From: Bacillota bacterium
GTDB lineage: Bacteria; Bacillota; Clostridia; Lachnospirales; Lachnospiraceae
Length of the DNA: 64,000 nucleotides
Direction of reading: 5' to 3'
Assembly (NCBI GenBank): GCA_023434365.1
Contig: JAEYSV010000019.1
Location: 124,001 to 188,000, forward strand
How positions within the stretch are numbered: the stretch's first letter is position 1; each line of letters opens with the position of its first letter. The translations under genes were made by a program, and so were the position numbers. Positions 16,823 through 25,112 of this stretch are shown in pieces. Below the pieces are notes generated by a model. That model saw only the letters and a program-made list of their open reading frames with translations, was not told the DNA's origin and made no database searches.

Positions 16823-18388
16823 GTGCCGGAACCATGGATTATAGTTAGTGTAATTATTGGTGGTATTGTACTCTTAACCGTAACAGCTCTTGTATCCTGG
16901 AAGTCAGCAACTGCCCATCGCATCAAGTATGTTGAAGGAAAAATTGGCAGTACTGAAGAAAGAGCAAGAGAAATCATAGATGAAGCATTGAAAACCGCTG
17001 AAACTAAGAAACGGGAAGCCTTACTTGAAGCAAAAGAAGAGTCCTTGCGGACGAAGAATGAGCTTGACAAGGAAGTAAAAGAACGAAGAGCCGATTTACA
17101 ACGTTATGAAAAAAGGGTTCTAACTAAAGAGGAAACTTTAGATAGAAAAACTGAAGCACTTGAAAAGAAAGAATCCAAGCTAAATGCTAAAGAAGCCGAA
17201 CTAGAAAGACTTCGTGTGGAGGTAGAAGGTATTCACAATAAGCAATTAACAGAGCTTGAAAAAATTTCTGGACTAACCTCCGAACAGGCAAAAGAATATC
17301 TTTTAAAGACTGTGGAAGACGAAGTAAAACATGAAACCGCAAAATTAGTAAAAGAACTTGAAAACAGAGCCAAAGAAGAAGCTGAGAAAAAGGCAAAAGA
17401 TTATGTTGTTACTGCGATTCAAAAATGCGCTGCTGACCATGTAGCTGAAACAACCATCAGTGTTGTACAGTTGCCAAATGATGAAATGAAAGGCCGTATT
17501 ATCGGTCGTGAAGGTCGTAATATTCGTACCCTCGAAACATTAACCGGTGTTGACTTAATTATTGATGATACTCCGGAAGCAGTTATTTTATCAGGCTTTG
17601 ATCCTATCAGAAGAGAAGTTGCAAGAATTGCGCTCGAAAAATTAATTGTAGATGGTCGTATCCATCCAGCAAGAATTGAAGAAATGGTAGAGAAAGCACA
17701 GAAAGAAGTAGAAGTAATGATTCGTGAAGAAGGAGAGGCTGCTTCATTAGAAGTTGGCGTTCACGGAATTCACCCTGAGTTAATTAAACTTCTTGGTAGA
17801 ATGAAATTTAGAACCAGTTATGGACAGAATGCTCTGAAACACTCCATTGAAGTGGCTCATTTGGCCGGTTTACTGGCTGCTGAGATTGGTGTTGATATCC
17901 GTATGGCGAAGAGAGCCGGGTTATTACACGATATCGGTAAATCAGTAGATCATGATATGGAAGGATCCCATATTCAATTGGGTGTTGATTTATGTAGAAA
18001 ATACAAAGAATCACAAGTTGTTATCAATGCAGTGGAATCTCACCACGGGGATGTTGAACCTGAAACATTAATCGCTTGTATCGTACAAGCAGCGGATACA
18101 ATTTCAGCTGCAAGACCAGGTGCAAGAAGGGAAACGTTAGAGACTTATACTAACAGATTAAAACAATTAGAAGATATTACCAATGGCTTTAAAGGGGTAG
18201 ATAAATCTTTTGCGATTCAAGCAGGACGTGAAGTAAGAGTTATGGTTGTTCCAGATCAGATTTCTGACGACGATATGATTCTTTTAGCACGTGATTTATC
18301 TAAGCAAATTGAATCTGAATTAGAATATCCAGGACAGATTAAGATTAATGTAATTCGCGAATCAAGAGTCGTTGATTACGCAAAATAA
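16823..18388 (+). CDS. rny: Ribonuclease Y
   Basis: RNase Y is the membrane-anchored endonuclease that starts mRNA decay in Firmicutes. The 521-residue protein begins with a membrane segment (residues 5-24), continues as a charged coiled coil to about 200, then has a KH RNA-binding domain with GRIIGREGRN at 224-233 and an HD phosphohydrolase domain with the metal pair H369-D370 in LLHDIGK. GTG at 16823 follows AAGGAGGTG. It is monocistronic, with its own promoter and a strong terminator, and is followed by two tandem palindromic elements. Confidence 0.97.
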   Translation: MPEPWIIVSVIIGGIVLLTVTALVSWKSATAHRIKYVEGKIGSTEERAREIIDEALKTAETKKREALLEAKEESLRTKNELDKEVKERRADLQRYEKRVLTKEETLDRKTEALEKKESKLNAKEAELERLRVEVEGIHNKQLTELEKISGLTSEQAKEYLLKTVEDEVKHETAKLVKELENRAKEEAEKKAKDYVVTAIQKCAADHVAETTISVVQLPNDEMKGRIIGREGRNIRTLETLTGVDLIIDDTPEAVILSGFDPIRREVARIALEKLIVDGRIHPARIEEMVEKAQKEVEVMIREEGEAASLEVGVHGIHPELIKLLGRMKFRTSYGQNALKHSIEVAHLAGLLAAEIGVDIRMAKRAGLLHDIGKSVDHDMEGSHIQLGVDLCRKYKESQVVINAVESHHGDVEPETLIACIVQAADTISAARPGARRETLETYTNRLKQLEDITNGFKGVDKSFAIQAGREVRVMVVPDQISDDDMILLARDLSKQIESELEYPGQIKINVIRESRVVDYAK

Positions 18389-18400
18389 CAGTCAGAAAAT

Positions 18401-18437
18401 ATTAGCGAAACTCACCGAGTTTCGCTATTTTTTTTGT
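18401..18437 (+). terminator. Intrinsic terminator of rny
   Basis: TAGCGAAACT (18403-18412) pairs with AGTTTCGCTA (18418-18427), with a CACCG loop and a long T tract. Palindrome copy C begins about 13 bases later. Confidence 0.93.
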
Positions 18438-18449
18438 TTTTGAGGGTGG

Positions 18450-18709
18450 GGATGTCAAAAGCCTTTCGGTGATTTATGATTCGTCATTTTGCGCTGGGGG
18501 GGTATGGGCAAGCAACTATAATACATATTTCATACGCAACGCGCTCTCGCTCGGATGCCGTCGTAGCGGTACATAAGGTCACAAAATACGTGACCTAAGT
18601 ACCGACGGCGTCATAACGGTTGCTTATCAAAATATGTATTACATTTGCTTGCAGTATACATTTTAGGCGCAAATTGACGAACTTAAGTTTTCGAGGGCTT
18701 TTGACATCC
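18450..18709 (+). repeat. Long nested palindromic element, copy C
   Basis: Outer arms GGATGTCAAAAGCC (18450-18463) and its complement (18696-18709) enclose TTCGTC/GACGAA arms, a GCAAGC...CATACGCAAC arm pair and the apical stem GGTCAC:GTGACC. The unpaired tract GCGCTCTCGCTCGGA is conserved. It is the left unit of a direct duplication with copy D; the repeat period is 282 bases. Confidence 0.9.
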
Positions 18710-18733
18710 TGTCTCAATGGGTTGTTCGTGGGG

Positions 18734-18990
18734 GATTTCTAAAAGCCTTGTATAAATTTGATTCGTCAATTTGCGCTGGGGTGTTATGGGCAAGCTAATA
18801 TAATACATATTTCATACGCAACGCGCTCTCGCTCGGATGACGTCGTAACGGTACGTAAGGTCACAAAATACGTGACCTAAGTACCGACGGCGTCATAACG
18901 GTTGCGTATCAAAATATGTATTACATTCGCTTGCAGTATACATTTTAGGCGCAAATTGACGAACTTAAGTTTTCTGGGGCTTTTGACATC
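18734..18990 (+). repeat. Long nested palindromic element, copy D (tandem duplicate of C)
   Basis: Copy D repeats C with a shift of exactly 282 bases, including the 3' flank CTCAATGGGTTGTTCGTG that follows each copy. The inner palindrome is nearly identical to C (apical GGTCAC:GTGACC), with differences such as GATGACGTCG for GATGCCGTCG. The left outer arm is eroded (GATTTCTAAAAGCC instead of GATGTCAAAAGCC) while the right arm is intact, so pairing there is partly lost. Confidence 0.88.
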
Positions 18991-19020
18991 TTGGCTCAAT
19001 GGGTTGTTCGTGGGGGATTT

Positions 19021-19347
19021 TCAATATATAAGAGAGTGAAACCGATTATTAGTTTGTGTATGGAATTATTAAATGTCATATAAGCTATAATATTCCTGTG
19101 TTATTTTATCTTCTATGGTTAAGCTATTTTTATATTAATCACTTAAGTATAAATATTTATAGTTAATATTGCATACCAAAGCAAACCAATATTTGTTTTA
19201 GATAGAAATTACTATAAATATCAAGTGATAAAATATCTTAAAGCTTAATATATTAAGTATTTCTAACCGGGTTATTTAAATAGAATAATGAAAGAACAAT
19301 ATTAGGGAATTTTAAATAAGGGTTTAAGAACGATCCAGGAGGTATAT
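19021..19347. other. Gene-free AT-rich stretch after tandem palindromes
   Basis: About 327 bases of very AT-rich DNA precede the next small gene. No reading frame, stem with T tract, or good -35/-10 pair stands out. Confidence 0.5.
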
Positions 19348-19674
19348 ATGAACAATAAAGTGTTCAGTGAAGATGAAATATATGATTTATTAAATGCTGA
19401 CCATTCAGCCTATTTAGAAGGGGGTAACTCAACGTGGTCATACTATGCTCGTGAGGATTATGCAGAACAGTTTGCTAAATTAGGTGATAAAAAAAGCGAG
19501 TTTGAGCATCAGTTACGAATCGCAACAAAAGCTTTGTTCGGAAAATTTGAAATCCTTGATGATATAAAGGAAACAGACTTTGAATCTGGTGAAAAGTTTG
19601 ATTATGAAAGACGTCGATTACAAGACGAAATAGTAGATGCTGCCTATGAATTCTTAGGTGATTATATAATATAG
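19348..19674 (+). CDS. Small acidic protein of unknown function
   Basis: The 108-residue product starts at an ATG eight bases after CAGGAGG, a strong ribosome binding site that supports it as a real gene. It is acidic, predicted mostly helical and soluble, with no signal peptide or membrane segment. Notable features are the aromatic cluster STWSYYAREDY (about 29-39) and a C-terminal YERRRLQDEIVDAAYEFLGDY helix. I do not recognise a family. It is monocistronic, bounded upstream by AT-rich DNA and downstream by a long terminator hairpin. Confidence 0.7.
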   Translation: MNNKVFSEDEIYDLLNADHSAYLEGGNSTWSYYAREDYAEQFAKLGDKKSEFEHQLRIATKALFGKFEILDDIKETDFESGEKFDYERRRLQDEIVDAAYEFLGDYII

Positions 19675-19725
19675 AACGCATTGCTTTTGATAGGTTGTAG
19701 ATATTCAAAAGAAATTTATTGTTAC

Positions 19726-19795
19726 TTCTCGTTGTCAGATATTATTACTAAGTTATTACTATGTAATATTGTCAAGGACAGCGAGAATTTTTTGT
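19726..19795 (+). terminator. Long terminator hairpin after the small acidic protein
   Basis: TTCTCGTTGTC (19726-19736) pairs with GACAGCGAGAA (19777-19787, one G-T pair), followed by TTTTTTG. The 40-base interior is AT-rich and contains ATTATTACT repeats. Confidence 0.7.
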
Positions 19796-19972
19796 TGATG
19801 TAGTATATAGTTAGAGAGTAATATGAAGTAGTGATGATATTATTTATATTTTCACTTGTAAATATGTTTCATCTTGCTTAACATATATTTTATAGGAGTT
19901 AATGGTTTTGTTTGTTTACAATCGTAGAAAAAGTATGCCTAGGTAGGTTATGTTAGAAAGTGAGGAACGAAT

Positions 19973-20518
19973 ATGGATGAGATTAAGAGAATAGATCGTA
20001 GATTAGAGCATAAGGGCAATATTGTGGATTTTTATTCGGATACGATGGTTTTGCCGAATGGGAATCAGGTGGAGTGGGATTTTGTGGCTCATAAGGGTGC
20101 AGCGGCTATCGTGGTGGAGGATCAGGATGGTATGATTGTCATGGTTCGTCAGTACCGCAATGCTGTTGAAAAATATACACTAGAGATTCCGGCTGGAGCA
20201 ACGAATCCGGGAGAGGATAGTAAAACTGCTGCCATCAGAGAATGTGAAGAGGAAACGGGGTATCGTGCAATTACAGCACATCATCTTTTTGATCTTTTTA
20301 CAACCGTAGCATTTTGTAATGAGAAAATAGGGATTTACTATACGAACCAGATTGAGAAAAGTGAGCAAAATCTTGACCAGGACGAGTATGTGAATGTTGA
20401 AAAACATAGTTTGGATGATTTGGTTGCTATGGTTTATAATGGAACGATTCAGGATGGGAAAACAATCAGTGCCATTATGTCTTATAAAGTGCTAAAGGAT
20501 AAGGGGTATCAACGTTAA
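19973..20518 (+). CDS. nudF: Nudix hydrolase, probable ADP-ribose pyrophosphatase
   Basis: The 181-residue protein contains a complete Nudix box, G75 to Y97 (G-x5-E-x7-RECEEETGY), which binds the metal and cleaves nucleoside diphosphate-X compounds. The N-terminal strand pattern (GNIVDFYSD, VEWDFVAHKGAAAIV) and the VMVRQYRNAVEKYTLEIPAG segment before the box resemble ADP-ribose pyrophosphatases of the NudF/YqkG type. Substrate choice is inferred from that similarity. In Bacillus yqkG also lies near spoIIM and xerD, which is the order here. ATG at 19973 follows AGTGAGGA. Confidence 0.88.
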   Translation: MDEIKRIDRRLEHKGNIVDFYSDTMVLPNGNQVEWDFVAHKGAAAIVVEDQDGMIVMVRQYRNAVEKYTLEIPAGATNPGEDSKTAAIRECEEETGYRAITAHHLFDLFTTVAFCNEKIGIYYTNQIEKSEQNLDQDEYVNVEKHSLDDLVAMVYNGTIQDGKTISAIMSYKVLKDKGYQR

Positions 20519-20599
20519 TTCTTAATGATTAAGTGGGTACTTACTTCTTTGTTTCATAGGCAAAATTATAGTCAAAAATGAAGCTTAAAAAAGTGTTAC

Positions 20600-20627
20600 T
20601 CATATTTTCTTAAAATGAACATATCTT
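20600..20627 (+). promoter_or_regulatory. Possible sigma-E-type promoter for spoIIM
   Basis: TCATATT (20600-20606) and CATATCTT (20620-20627) are 13 bases apart, resembling the Bacillus sigma-E pattern ATATT-N14-CATACANT. A TCTGACA/TGTCAGA hairpin (20647-20666) lies between it and the gene. SpoIIM is a known sigma-E target in Bacillus; the assignment here is tentative. Confidence 0.35.
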
Positions 20628-20692
20628 TATAATATGGAACAAGCACTCTGACAGAGTTTTGTCAGAAATACAGCCACTAAAGGTGTGATTAT

Positions 20693-21292
20693 TTGTCGAA
20701 AATGTACGCATTTATTGCCAAGTATGGAGTGATTAAGGTACTTCTTTTTCTGTTTATTCCAGGATTAGTAGCAGGTGTTATTTTTGCCAATGCCTTTCAA
20801 TCACTTTATATTGATCAGTTTTTTTTGTTTGATGACTCTTATGTAGAGTCGGTGACTACCGTGCAGTTGGACCAGCTAATTCTGTTTCAGATGGCTTTGT
20901 TAAAATACCTCAAAGAATTTTTCTTAATGGGGTTACTTTCAACAACAATCATCGGAATTCCTTGTTTATTCTTACATAATTTCTATAAAGGATTTTGTAT
21001 CGGATTTATTATTAGTACGGCAACGATGCGTTTTGGTATACAGGGAATCTTGTTTTTCCTTTGCTATTGTATGCCACATTATCTATTACTTGGACCATTG
21101 TGGGTTTATATGTATTATAAGGGAATTGCCTTAAACCAAGCGCTTTATCAGAAAACAGAAACGCATTCTGTTCGTTTTTCAAAATATATTCCGATTATTT
21201 TAGTTGTGTTAATTATTATTGGGATTGCTTCGTATCTGGAGGCAAGTATCAATGCTGGTTTAATGAAAAAAATTATGTTATCATTATATTAG
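20693..21292 (+). CDS. spoIIM: Stage II sporulation protein M
   Basis: SpoIIM works with SpoIID and SpoIIP in the mother cell membrane to thin septal peptidoglycan and drive engulfment. The 199-residue product has about five membrane segments (near 13-32, 75-92, 95-112, 115-135 and 164-184) and the family traits FIPGLVAGVIFA near the start and GIPCLFLHNFYKGFCIGF in the middle. TTG at 20693 is chosen because AAAGGTG lies seven bases upstream; the ATG three codons later is too distant. xerD follows after 44 bases, an order conserved in Bacillus and clostridia. Confidence 0.88.
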   Translation: MSKMYAFIAKYGVIKVLLFLFIPGLVAGVIFANAFQSLYIDQFFLFDDSYVESVTTVQLDQLILFQMALLKYLKEFFLMGLLSTTIIGIPCLFLHNFYKGFCIGFIISTATMRFGIQGILFFLCYCMPHYLLLGPLWVYMYYKGIALNQALYQKTETHSVRFSKYIPIILVVLIIIGIASYLEASINAGLMKKIMLSLY

Positions 21293-21336
21293 AACCAGCC
21301 AAAGCGGTAAGATTCAAGGAGAGTAGAGGATAACTA

Positions 21337-22218
21337 ATGGAGGAACTGAAAAGCAGTTATTTGACATTTTTAAAACAGAAGAAAAAAGTGAGTATGAATA
21401 CCGTTCATTCTTATGATCAGGATTTGGGGCGTTTTTTTTCTTACCTTAGTAAACTTGAGATTAATAATATTCAGCAAATTAGTGATACAACAATACAGTC
21501 ATATCTGTTATTTTTAGAGAAAAATCATTTTTCCGCTGCAACCATAGCTAGGAACCTTATTTCGCTTCGCTCATTTTTTGATTATATGGTTTATATTGAT
21601 CAAATCAAAGTCAGTCCGGTTGGTGCGATTAAAGCACCTAGAATCGAGCGCAAATCACCACAAAAGATAACGGTAGAAGAGGTGGACAAGTTATTGTCAC
21701 TACCAGACGTTAATTCGACGTTGGGGGTGAGGGATAAAGCAATCCTTGAGCTAATGTATGCTACTGGACTGAAGCCGACGGAACTAATCACGCTTGAGGT
21801 GTCGGACGTGAATCTGAATCATGACATTCTAACCTGTCGCGGCGAGACGAGACAGCGGCTGATTCCATTTGGACATGCTGCTCATCAGATTCTTCATCTT
21901 TATATGGAGGTACACAGGCCTGAATTACAGCGAGTCGCTGATTCGGAGGTGCTATTCTTAAACCGTAATGGTCAGCCGATGACGAGGCAAGGGTTGTGGA
22001 AAATTATTAAGGGTTATGCGGCGAAGATGAATCTTAATCAACTAACTCCTCAGATTCTTCGTAATTCGTTTGCGATGCATCTTATTGAAAATGGTGCACA
22101 GATTAGTAGTGTTGGAGAAATGATGGGTTATATGGATCCTTTTATGGCATATTCTTATACCGACCATAAGGATGCAAGAATTCGAGATGAATACATTAAA
22201 GCGCATCCAAGAGCGTAA
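21337..22218 (+). CDS. xerD: XerD-like tyrosine recombinase with degenerate active site
   Basis: Length (293 residues), the N-terminal SAM-like core-binding domain and the C-terminal catalytic fold all match XerD, and gene order after spoIIM agrees. However, the active-site residues are mostly replaced. Arg I is K146 (ATGLKPTEL). The beta-hairpin lysine region reads RGETRQR. The HxLRH box is Q239-I-L-R242-N. The later GH is G264-Y265. Only R242 and the nucleophile Y274 remain. It should still bind DNA or partner XerC-like proteins but is unlikely to cleave normally. The start is ATG at 21337 behind AGGAGAG. No frameshift is visible and the frame is intact, so this is not a simple pseudogene. 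Confidence 0.85.
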   Translation: MEELKSSYLTFLKQKKKVSMNTVHSYDQDLGRFFSYLSKLEINNIQQISDTTIQSYLLFLEKNHFSAATIARNLISLRSFFDYMVYIDQIKVSPVGAIKAPRIERKSPQKITVEEVDKLLSLPDVNSTLGVRDKAILELMYATGLKPTELITLEVSDVNLNHDILTCRGETRQRLIPFGHAAHQILHLYMEVHRPELQRVADSEVLFLNRNGQPMTRQGLWKIIKGYAAKMNLNQLTPQILRNSFAMHLIENGAQISSVGEMMGYMDPFMAYSYTDHKDARIRDEYIKAHPRA

Positions 22219-22260
22219 GTAAGAACTTTTCTTGCGAAACTCTGTGCCTGCGTCATTAAT

Positions 22261-22304
22261 AAAGGGATAAGAACATGAAATATTTCACGTTTTTATCCCT
22301 TTTC
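22261..22304. terminator. Bidirectional terminator between xerD and DAHP synthase
   Basis: AAAGGGATAA pairs with TTATCCCTTT, with a further inner stem AACATGAAA/TTTCACGTT. A-rich left and T-rich right flanks allow use from both converging genes. Confidence 0.88.
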
Positions 22305-22339
22305 GATATTTTATATGATTAATACTAACTACTCACAAT

Positions 22340-23368
22340 TTACACATGATCTGCGATGTAGTATAACAGTTTTTCTGTTTCTTCCCATCCAATACAAGCG
22401 TCAGTAATGGACTTACCGTAAATTCTTTCGTGTACTTTTTGATTCCCTTCGACAATATAGCTTTCAATCATAACACCTTTTACAAGGTTTTTGATTTCAG
22501 GGCTAATGGTACGGTTATGAAGAATTTCTTTTACGATACGAGGTTGTTGGTCAAAGCATTTGTTGGAATTGGCATGATTAGCATCAATAATGACAGCTGG
22601 ATTAGCCAAATCTCGTTGCTCATACATTTCTACAAGTCGCATTACATCTTCGTAGTGATAGTTTGCTATACATTGTCCGTGTTTATTTACTGCACCACGT
22701 AAAATGGTATGGGAGAGTGGGTTACCATCTGTTTTTACTTCCCATCCACGGTATAGAAAGGTGTGTCTGCCTTGGGCGGCAATACAGGAATTTAGCATAA
22801 CGGAGTAATCACCACTGGTTGGATTTTTCATCCCAGCTGGAACATCAATCCCGGAAACGGTGAGTCGATGCTGTTGATTTTCGACGGAACGTGCTCCAAT
22901 TGCTACGTAGGAGAGGATATCCTGAAGATAATCCCAGTTTTCTGGATAAAGCATTTCATCAGCGGCAGTAAGATTGCTTTCTTTCATTGCACGGATATGC
23001 ATTTTTCTCATTGCAATTAGGCCTTCTTGCAAATCAGGTTTTTTCTCAGGGTCTGGTTGATGTACCATTCCTTTGTAACCTTCGCCTGTTGTTCTAGGTT
23101 TATTCGTATAGATTCTAGGAATCACGATTACCTTATCTTTAATTTTATCTTGCACCTTAGCTAAACGATTGATGTAATCGCATACCGCATCTTCATTATC
23201 AGCTGAACATGGTCCGATAATAGCTAAGAATTTATCACTTTCTCCGGTAAATACCTGTTTGATATCTTGATCTCTTTCTTTTTTCATGTTAACCAGCTCT
23301 GTACTTAATGGATATTCTGAAAGTAACTCAGCCGGGGAGATTACCTCTTTTACAAATTTTAGTCCCAT
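22340..23368 (-). CDS. aroF: 3-deoxy-7-phosphoheptulonate (DAHP) synthase, AroF/G/H type
   Basis: DAHP synthase condenses PEP and erythrose 4-phosphate, the entry to aromatic amino acid synthesis. The 342-residue protein is of the type I (AroFGH) family: IGPCSADN near residue 51, RIYTNKPRTTGEGYKG with the PEP-binding KPRT, ARSVENQQHR, GMKNPTSGD and the DANHANSNK metal-binding motif. The start follows GGAGGAATAAC on the minus strand. Upstream are a TTGACG-N17-TAGAAT promoter and a short overlapping upstream frame. It diverges from the paaK-ior cluster. Feedback specificity (Phe, Tyr or Trp) cannot be told from the sequence. Confidence 0.95.
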   Translation of the reverse strand: MGLKFVKEVISPAELLSEYPLSTELVNMKKERDQDIKQVFTGESDKFLAIIGPCSADNEDAVCDYINRLAKVQDKIKDKVIVIPRIYTNKPRTTGEGYKGMVHQPDPEKKPDLQEGLIAMRKMHIRAMKESNLTAADEMLYPENWDYLQDILSYVAIGARSVENQQHRLTVSGIDVPAGMKNPTSGDYSVMLNSCIAAQGRHTFLYRGWEVKTDGNPLSHTILRGAVNKHGQCIANYHYEDVMRLVEMYEQRDLANPAVIIDANHANSNKCFDQQPRIVKEILHNRTISPEIKNLVKGVMIESYIVEGNQKVHERIYGKSITDACIGWEETEKLLYYIADHV

Positions 23369-23415
23369 GTTATTCCTCCACTTCCAATGTAAGGATTACA
23401 GGCATCGTGAATCAT
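23359..23415 (-). CDS. Possible leader peptide overlapping the aroF start
   Basis: On the minus strand an AGGAGA site precedes three in-frame ATGs. The best spaced (23413-23415) opens an 18-codon frame that contains Tyr and ends Thr-Trp-Asp, with its stop inside the first codons of aroF in another frame. It also contains the aroF Shine-Dalgarno. It could couple translation of aroF to tyrosine or tryptophan supply, but no attenuator hairpin was found. Confidence 0.25.
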   Translation of the reverse strand: MIHDACNPYIGSGGITWD

Positions 23416-23455
23416 TTCCATCATTCTCCTAAGTCGATACCCGTAACTTTATGCT

Positions 23456-23484
23456 ATTCTAATCTGTTTTTTACTATTCGTCAA
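23456..23484 (-). promoter_or_regulatory. Sigma-A promoter for aroF
   Basis: Read on the minus strand, TTGACG and TAGAAT are 17 bases apart, about 90 bases upstream of the aroF start. It lies back to back with the paaK promoter. Confidence 0.7.
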
Positions 23485-23504
23485 CCTAAATATTCGTTAA
23501 AACA

Positions 23505-23533
23505 TTGACACAAATGGATAATTATACTATAAT
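23505..23533 (+). promoter_or_regulatory. Consensus sigma-A promoter for the paaK-ior cluster
   Basis: TTGACA (23505-23510) and TATAAT (23528-23533) are exactly 17 bases apart, a full consensus match, about 55 bases before the paaK start codon. Such a strong core promoter suggests control by a repressor or at another level. Confidence 0.88.
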
Positions 23534-23593
23534 TTAATGCATTAAAGTGTTAAAATTCACTTCTTAAAAATGAGTGAAATTGGAGGAATAGGT

Positions 23594-24904
23594 ATGATAT
23601 GGGCGAAAGAAGAGACATTTACTCGAGATGAGATGAATGCACTTCAGTTAGAACGATTACAAGCAACCGTTCGTCGTATTTACGACAAAGTGACTGCTTA
23701 TCGAGTGAAAATGGAGGGGGTTGGAATCACACCAGATGATATCAAATCGCTTGATGATTTGAAGCGGTTACCATTTACCGTAAAGAGTGATCTTCGCGAT
23801 AATTATCCATTTGGAATGTTTTCTGTTGATAAAAAAGAGCTAGTTCGTGTTCATGCTTCCAGTGGTACCACTGGAAAACCAACCGTTGTAGGTTATACGA
23901 AAAATGATCTAGACATGTGGACTGAAATGGTAGCAAGAATCGCCACTCTTGGGGGTGCAACTAGCGATGATGTGGCGCAAATCTGTTTTGGATATGGAAT
24001 GTTTACCGGAGCATTAGGGTTGCATTATGGGCTAGAGCGAATTGGCGCAGCGGTTTGTCCTACTTCAAGTGGGAATACGAAAAAACAGATTATGTATATG
24101 CAAGACTTCGAAACCACTTTACTAGTTGCCACTCCTTCTTATGCGTTACATCTTGGTGAAGTGGCACTTTCTATGGGGGTTAATCCTGCTACGGATTTAA
24201 AAGTTAAGATTGGTCTGTTCGGCGGTGAGGGTATGACTGAGCCGATGCGAAAAGAGATGTATAAAATCTGGGGCGAGGATATGGTTGTTACCCAGAATTA
24301 TGGTATGAGTGAATTAATCGGACCGGGCGTGTCTGGTGAGTGTCCGATGCTTTGTGGTATGCATATTAATGAGGATCATTTTATTCCGGAAATTATTGAT
24401 CCTGAAACAGGAGAAGTGCTGCCACCTGGAGAAAAAGGAGAGTTGGTAATCACTTGTATCACGAAAGAGGCAATTCCTCTGATTCGTTACCGTACAAGAG
24501 ACATCAGTCGGCTCATGTATGAAAAATGTGCCTGCGGCAGAACAACTGTTCGCATGGAAAATCTGTCTGGTCGTTCTGATGACATGTTAATTGTACGTGG
24601 GGTTAATGTTTTCCCTAGTCAGATAGAAGAAGTGTTACTTGGGCTTGAAGGAATTGGACCTCATTATGAGATTGAAGTGAATCGTAAAAATCATCTGGAT
24701 ACAATGTTAATTCGCGTGGAGTTACTTAGTGCGGAGTTGCTTGATTCGTATACGGCACTTGAACAGCTTGAGAAGAACATTCGTTCTAAGCTTAAGGTAG
24801 TTCTTGGATTAGATGCAACCATTCGGTTAGTGGCGCCAAGAAGTTTACAAAGGTTTGAAGGAAAAGCGAAGAGAGTCAACGATTTAAGGGCAGTGAAGAA
24901 CTAA
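23594..24904 (+). CDS. paaK: Phenylacetate-CoA ligase, first copy
   Basis: PaaK-type ligases join arylacetates to CoA with ATP through an acyl-adenylate, and the reaction is reversible. The 436-residue protein has the adenylation P-loop HASSGTTGKPT (about 87-97), YGMSELIGPGVSGEC, the RTRD motif and the C-terminal SGRSDDMLIVRGVNVFPSQIEE hinge, typical of short PaaK enzymes. A CACGRT-type cysteine pair precedes the hinge. ATG at 23594 follows GGAGG by seven bases and is preferred over ATG 23570. It is the first gene of a cluster with iorAB, so its natural substrate is probably an arylacetate (phenyl-, 4-hydroxyphenyl- or indoleacetate). Confidence 0.92.
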   Translation: MIWAKEETFTRDEMNALQLERLQATVRRIYDKVTAYRVKMEGVGITPDDIKSLDDLKRLPFTVKSDLRDNYPFGMFSVDKKELVRVHASSGTTGKPTVVGYTKNDLDMWTEMVARIATLGGATSDDVAQICFGYGMFTGALGLHYGLERIGAAVCPTSSGNTKKQIMYMQDFETTLLVATPSYALHLGEVALSMGVNPATDLKVKIGLFGGEGMTEPMRKEMYKIWGEDMVVTQNYGMSELIGPGVSGECPMLCGMHINEDHFIPEIIDPETGEVLPPGEKGELVITCITKEAIPLIRYRTRDISRLMYEKCACGRTTVRMENLSGRSDDMLIVRGVNVFPSQIEEVLLGLEGIGPHYEIEVNRKNHLDTMLIRVELLSAELLDSYTALEQLEKNIRSKLKVVLGLDATIRLVAPRSLQRFEGKAKRVNDLRAVKN

Positions 24905-25090
24905 GAGTGAAGAGCGTTAAAAAGATAGTGAAGAGGTAAGAGTGAAGGGTGAAGAGTGGAAAATCAAAAGATATAAAGATATAAAGGTATTTAGTTATTA
25001 AGGTATTTAGATGTTAGTTATTAGGTTTTTAGGTATTAGGTTTTTGGTATTAGGTTTTTTGGTTTGGTACATAGGGTTTGGGTTGATTAT
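24905..25090 (+). repeat. Low-complexity tract with short direct repeats between paaK and iorA
   Basis: The gap starts with a purine-rich series of GTGAAGAG/GAAGAGTGAA variants. It then shifts to repeated TATTTAG and TATTAGGTTTTT units (about 25010-25060), a simple-sequence tract unlike anything else in the window. No terminator is visible, so read-through from paaK to iorA remains possible. Confidence 0.65.
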
Positions 25091-25112
25091 TTGATGAAAG
25101 GTGGATTTTTAC

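Noticed and set aside
18450..18990. Tandem copies C and D as a CRISPR array or as an insertion sequence
   Set aside because: There are only two long units with no spacers of uniform length, and no transposase frame or clear target-site duplication was seen.
21337..22218. XerD-like gene as a pseudogene
   Set aside because: The frame is full length with a ribosome site, and R242 and Y274 are kept; the changes are specific substitutions rather than frame damage.
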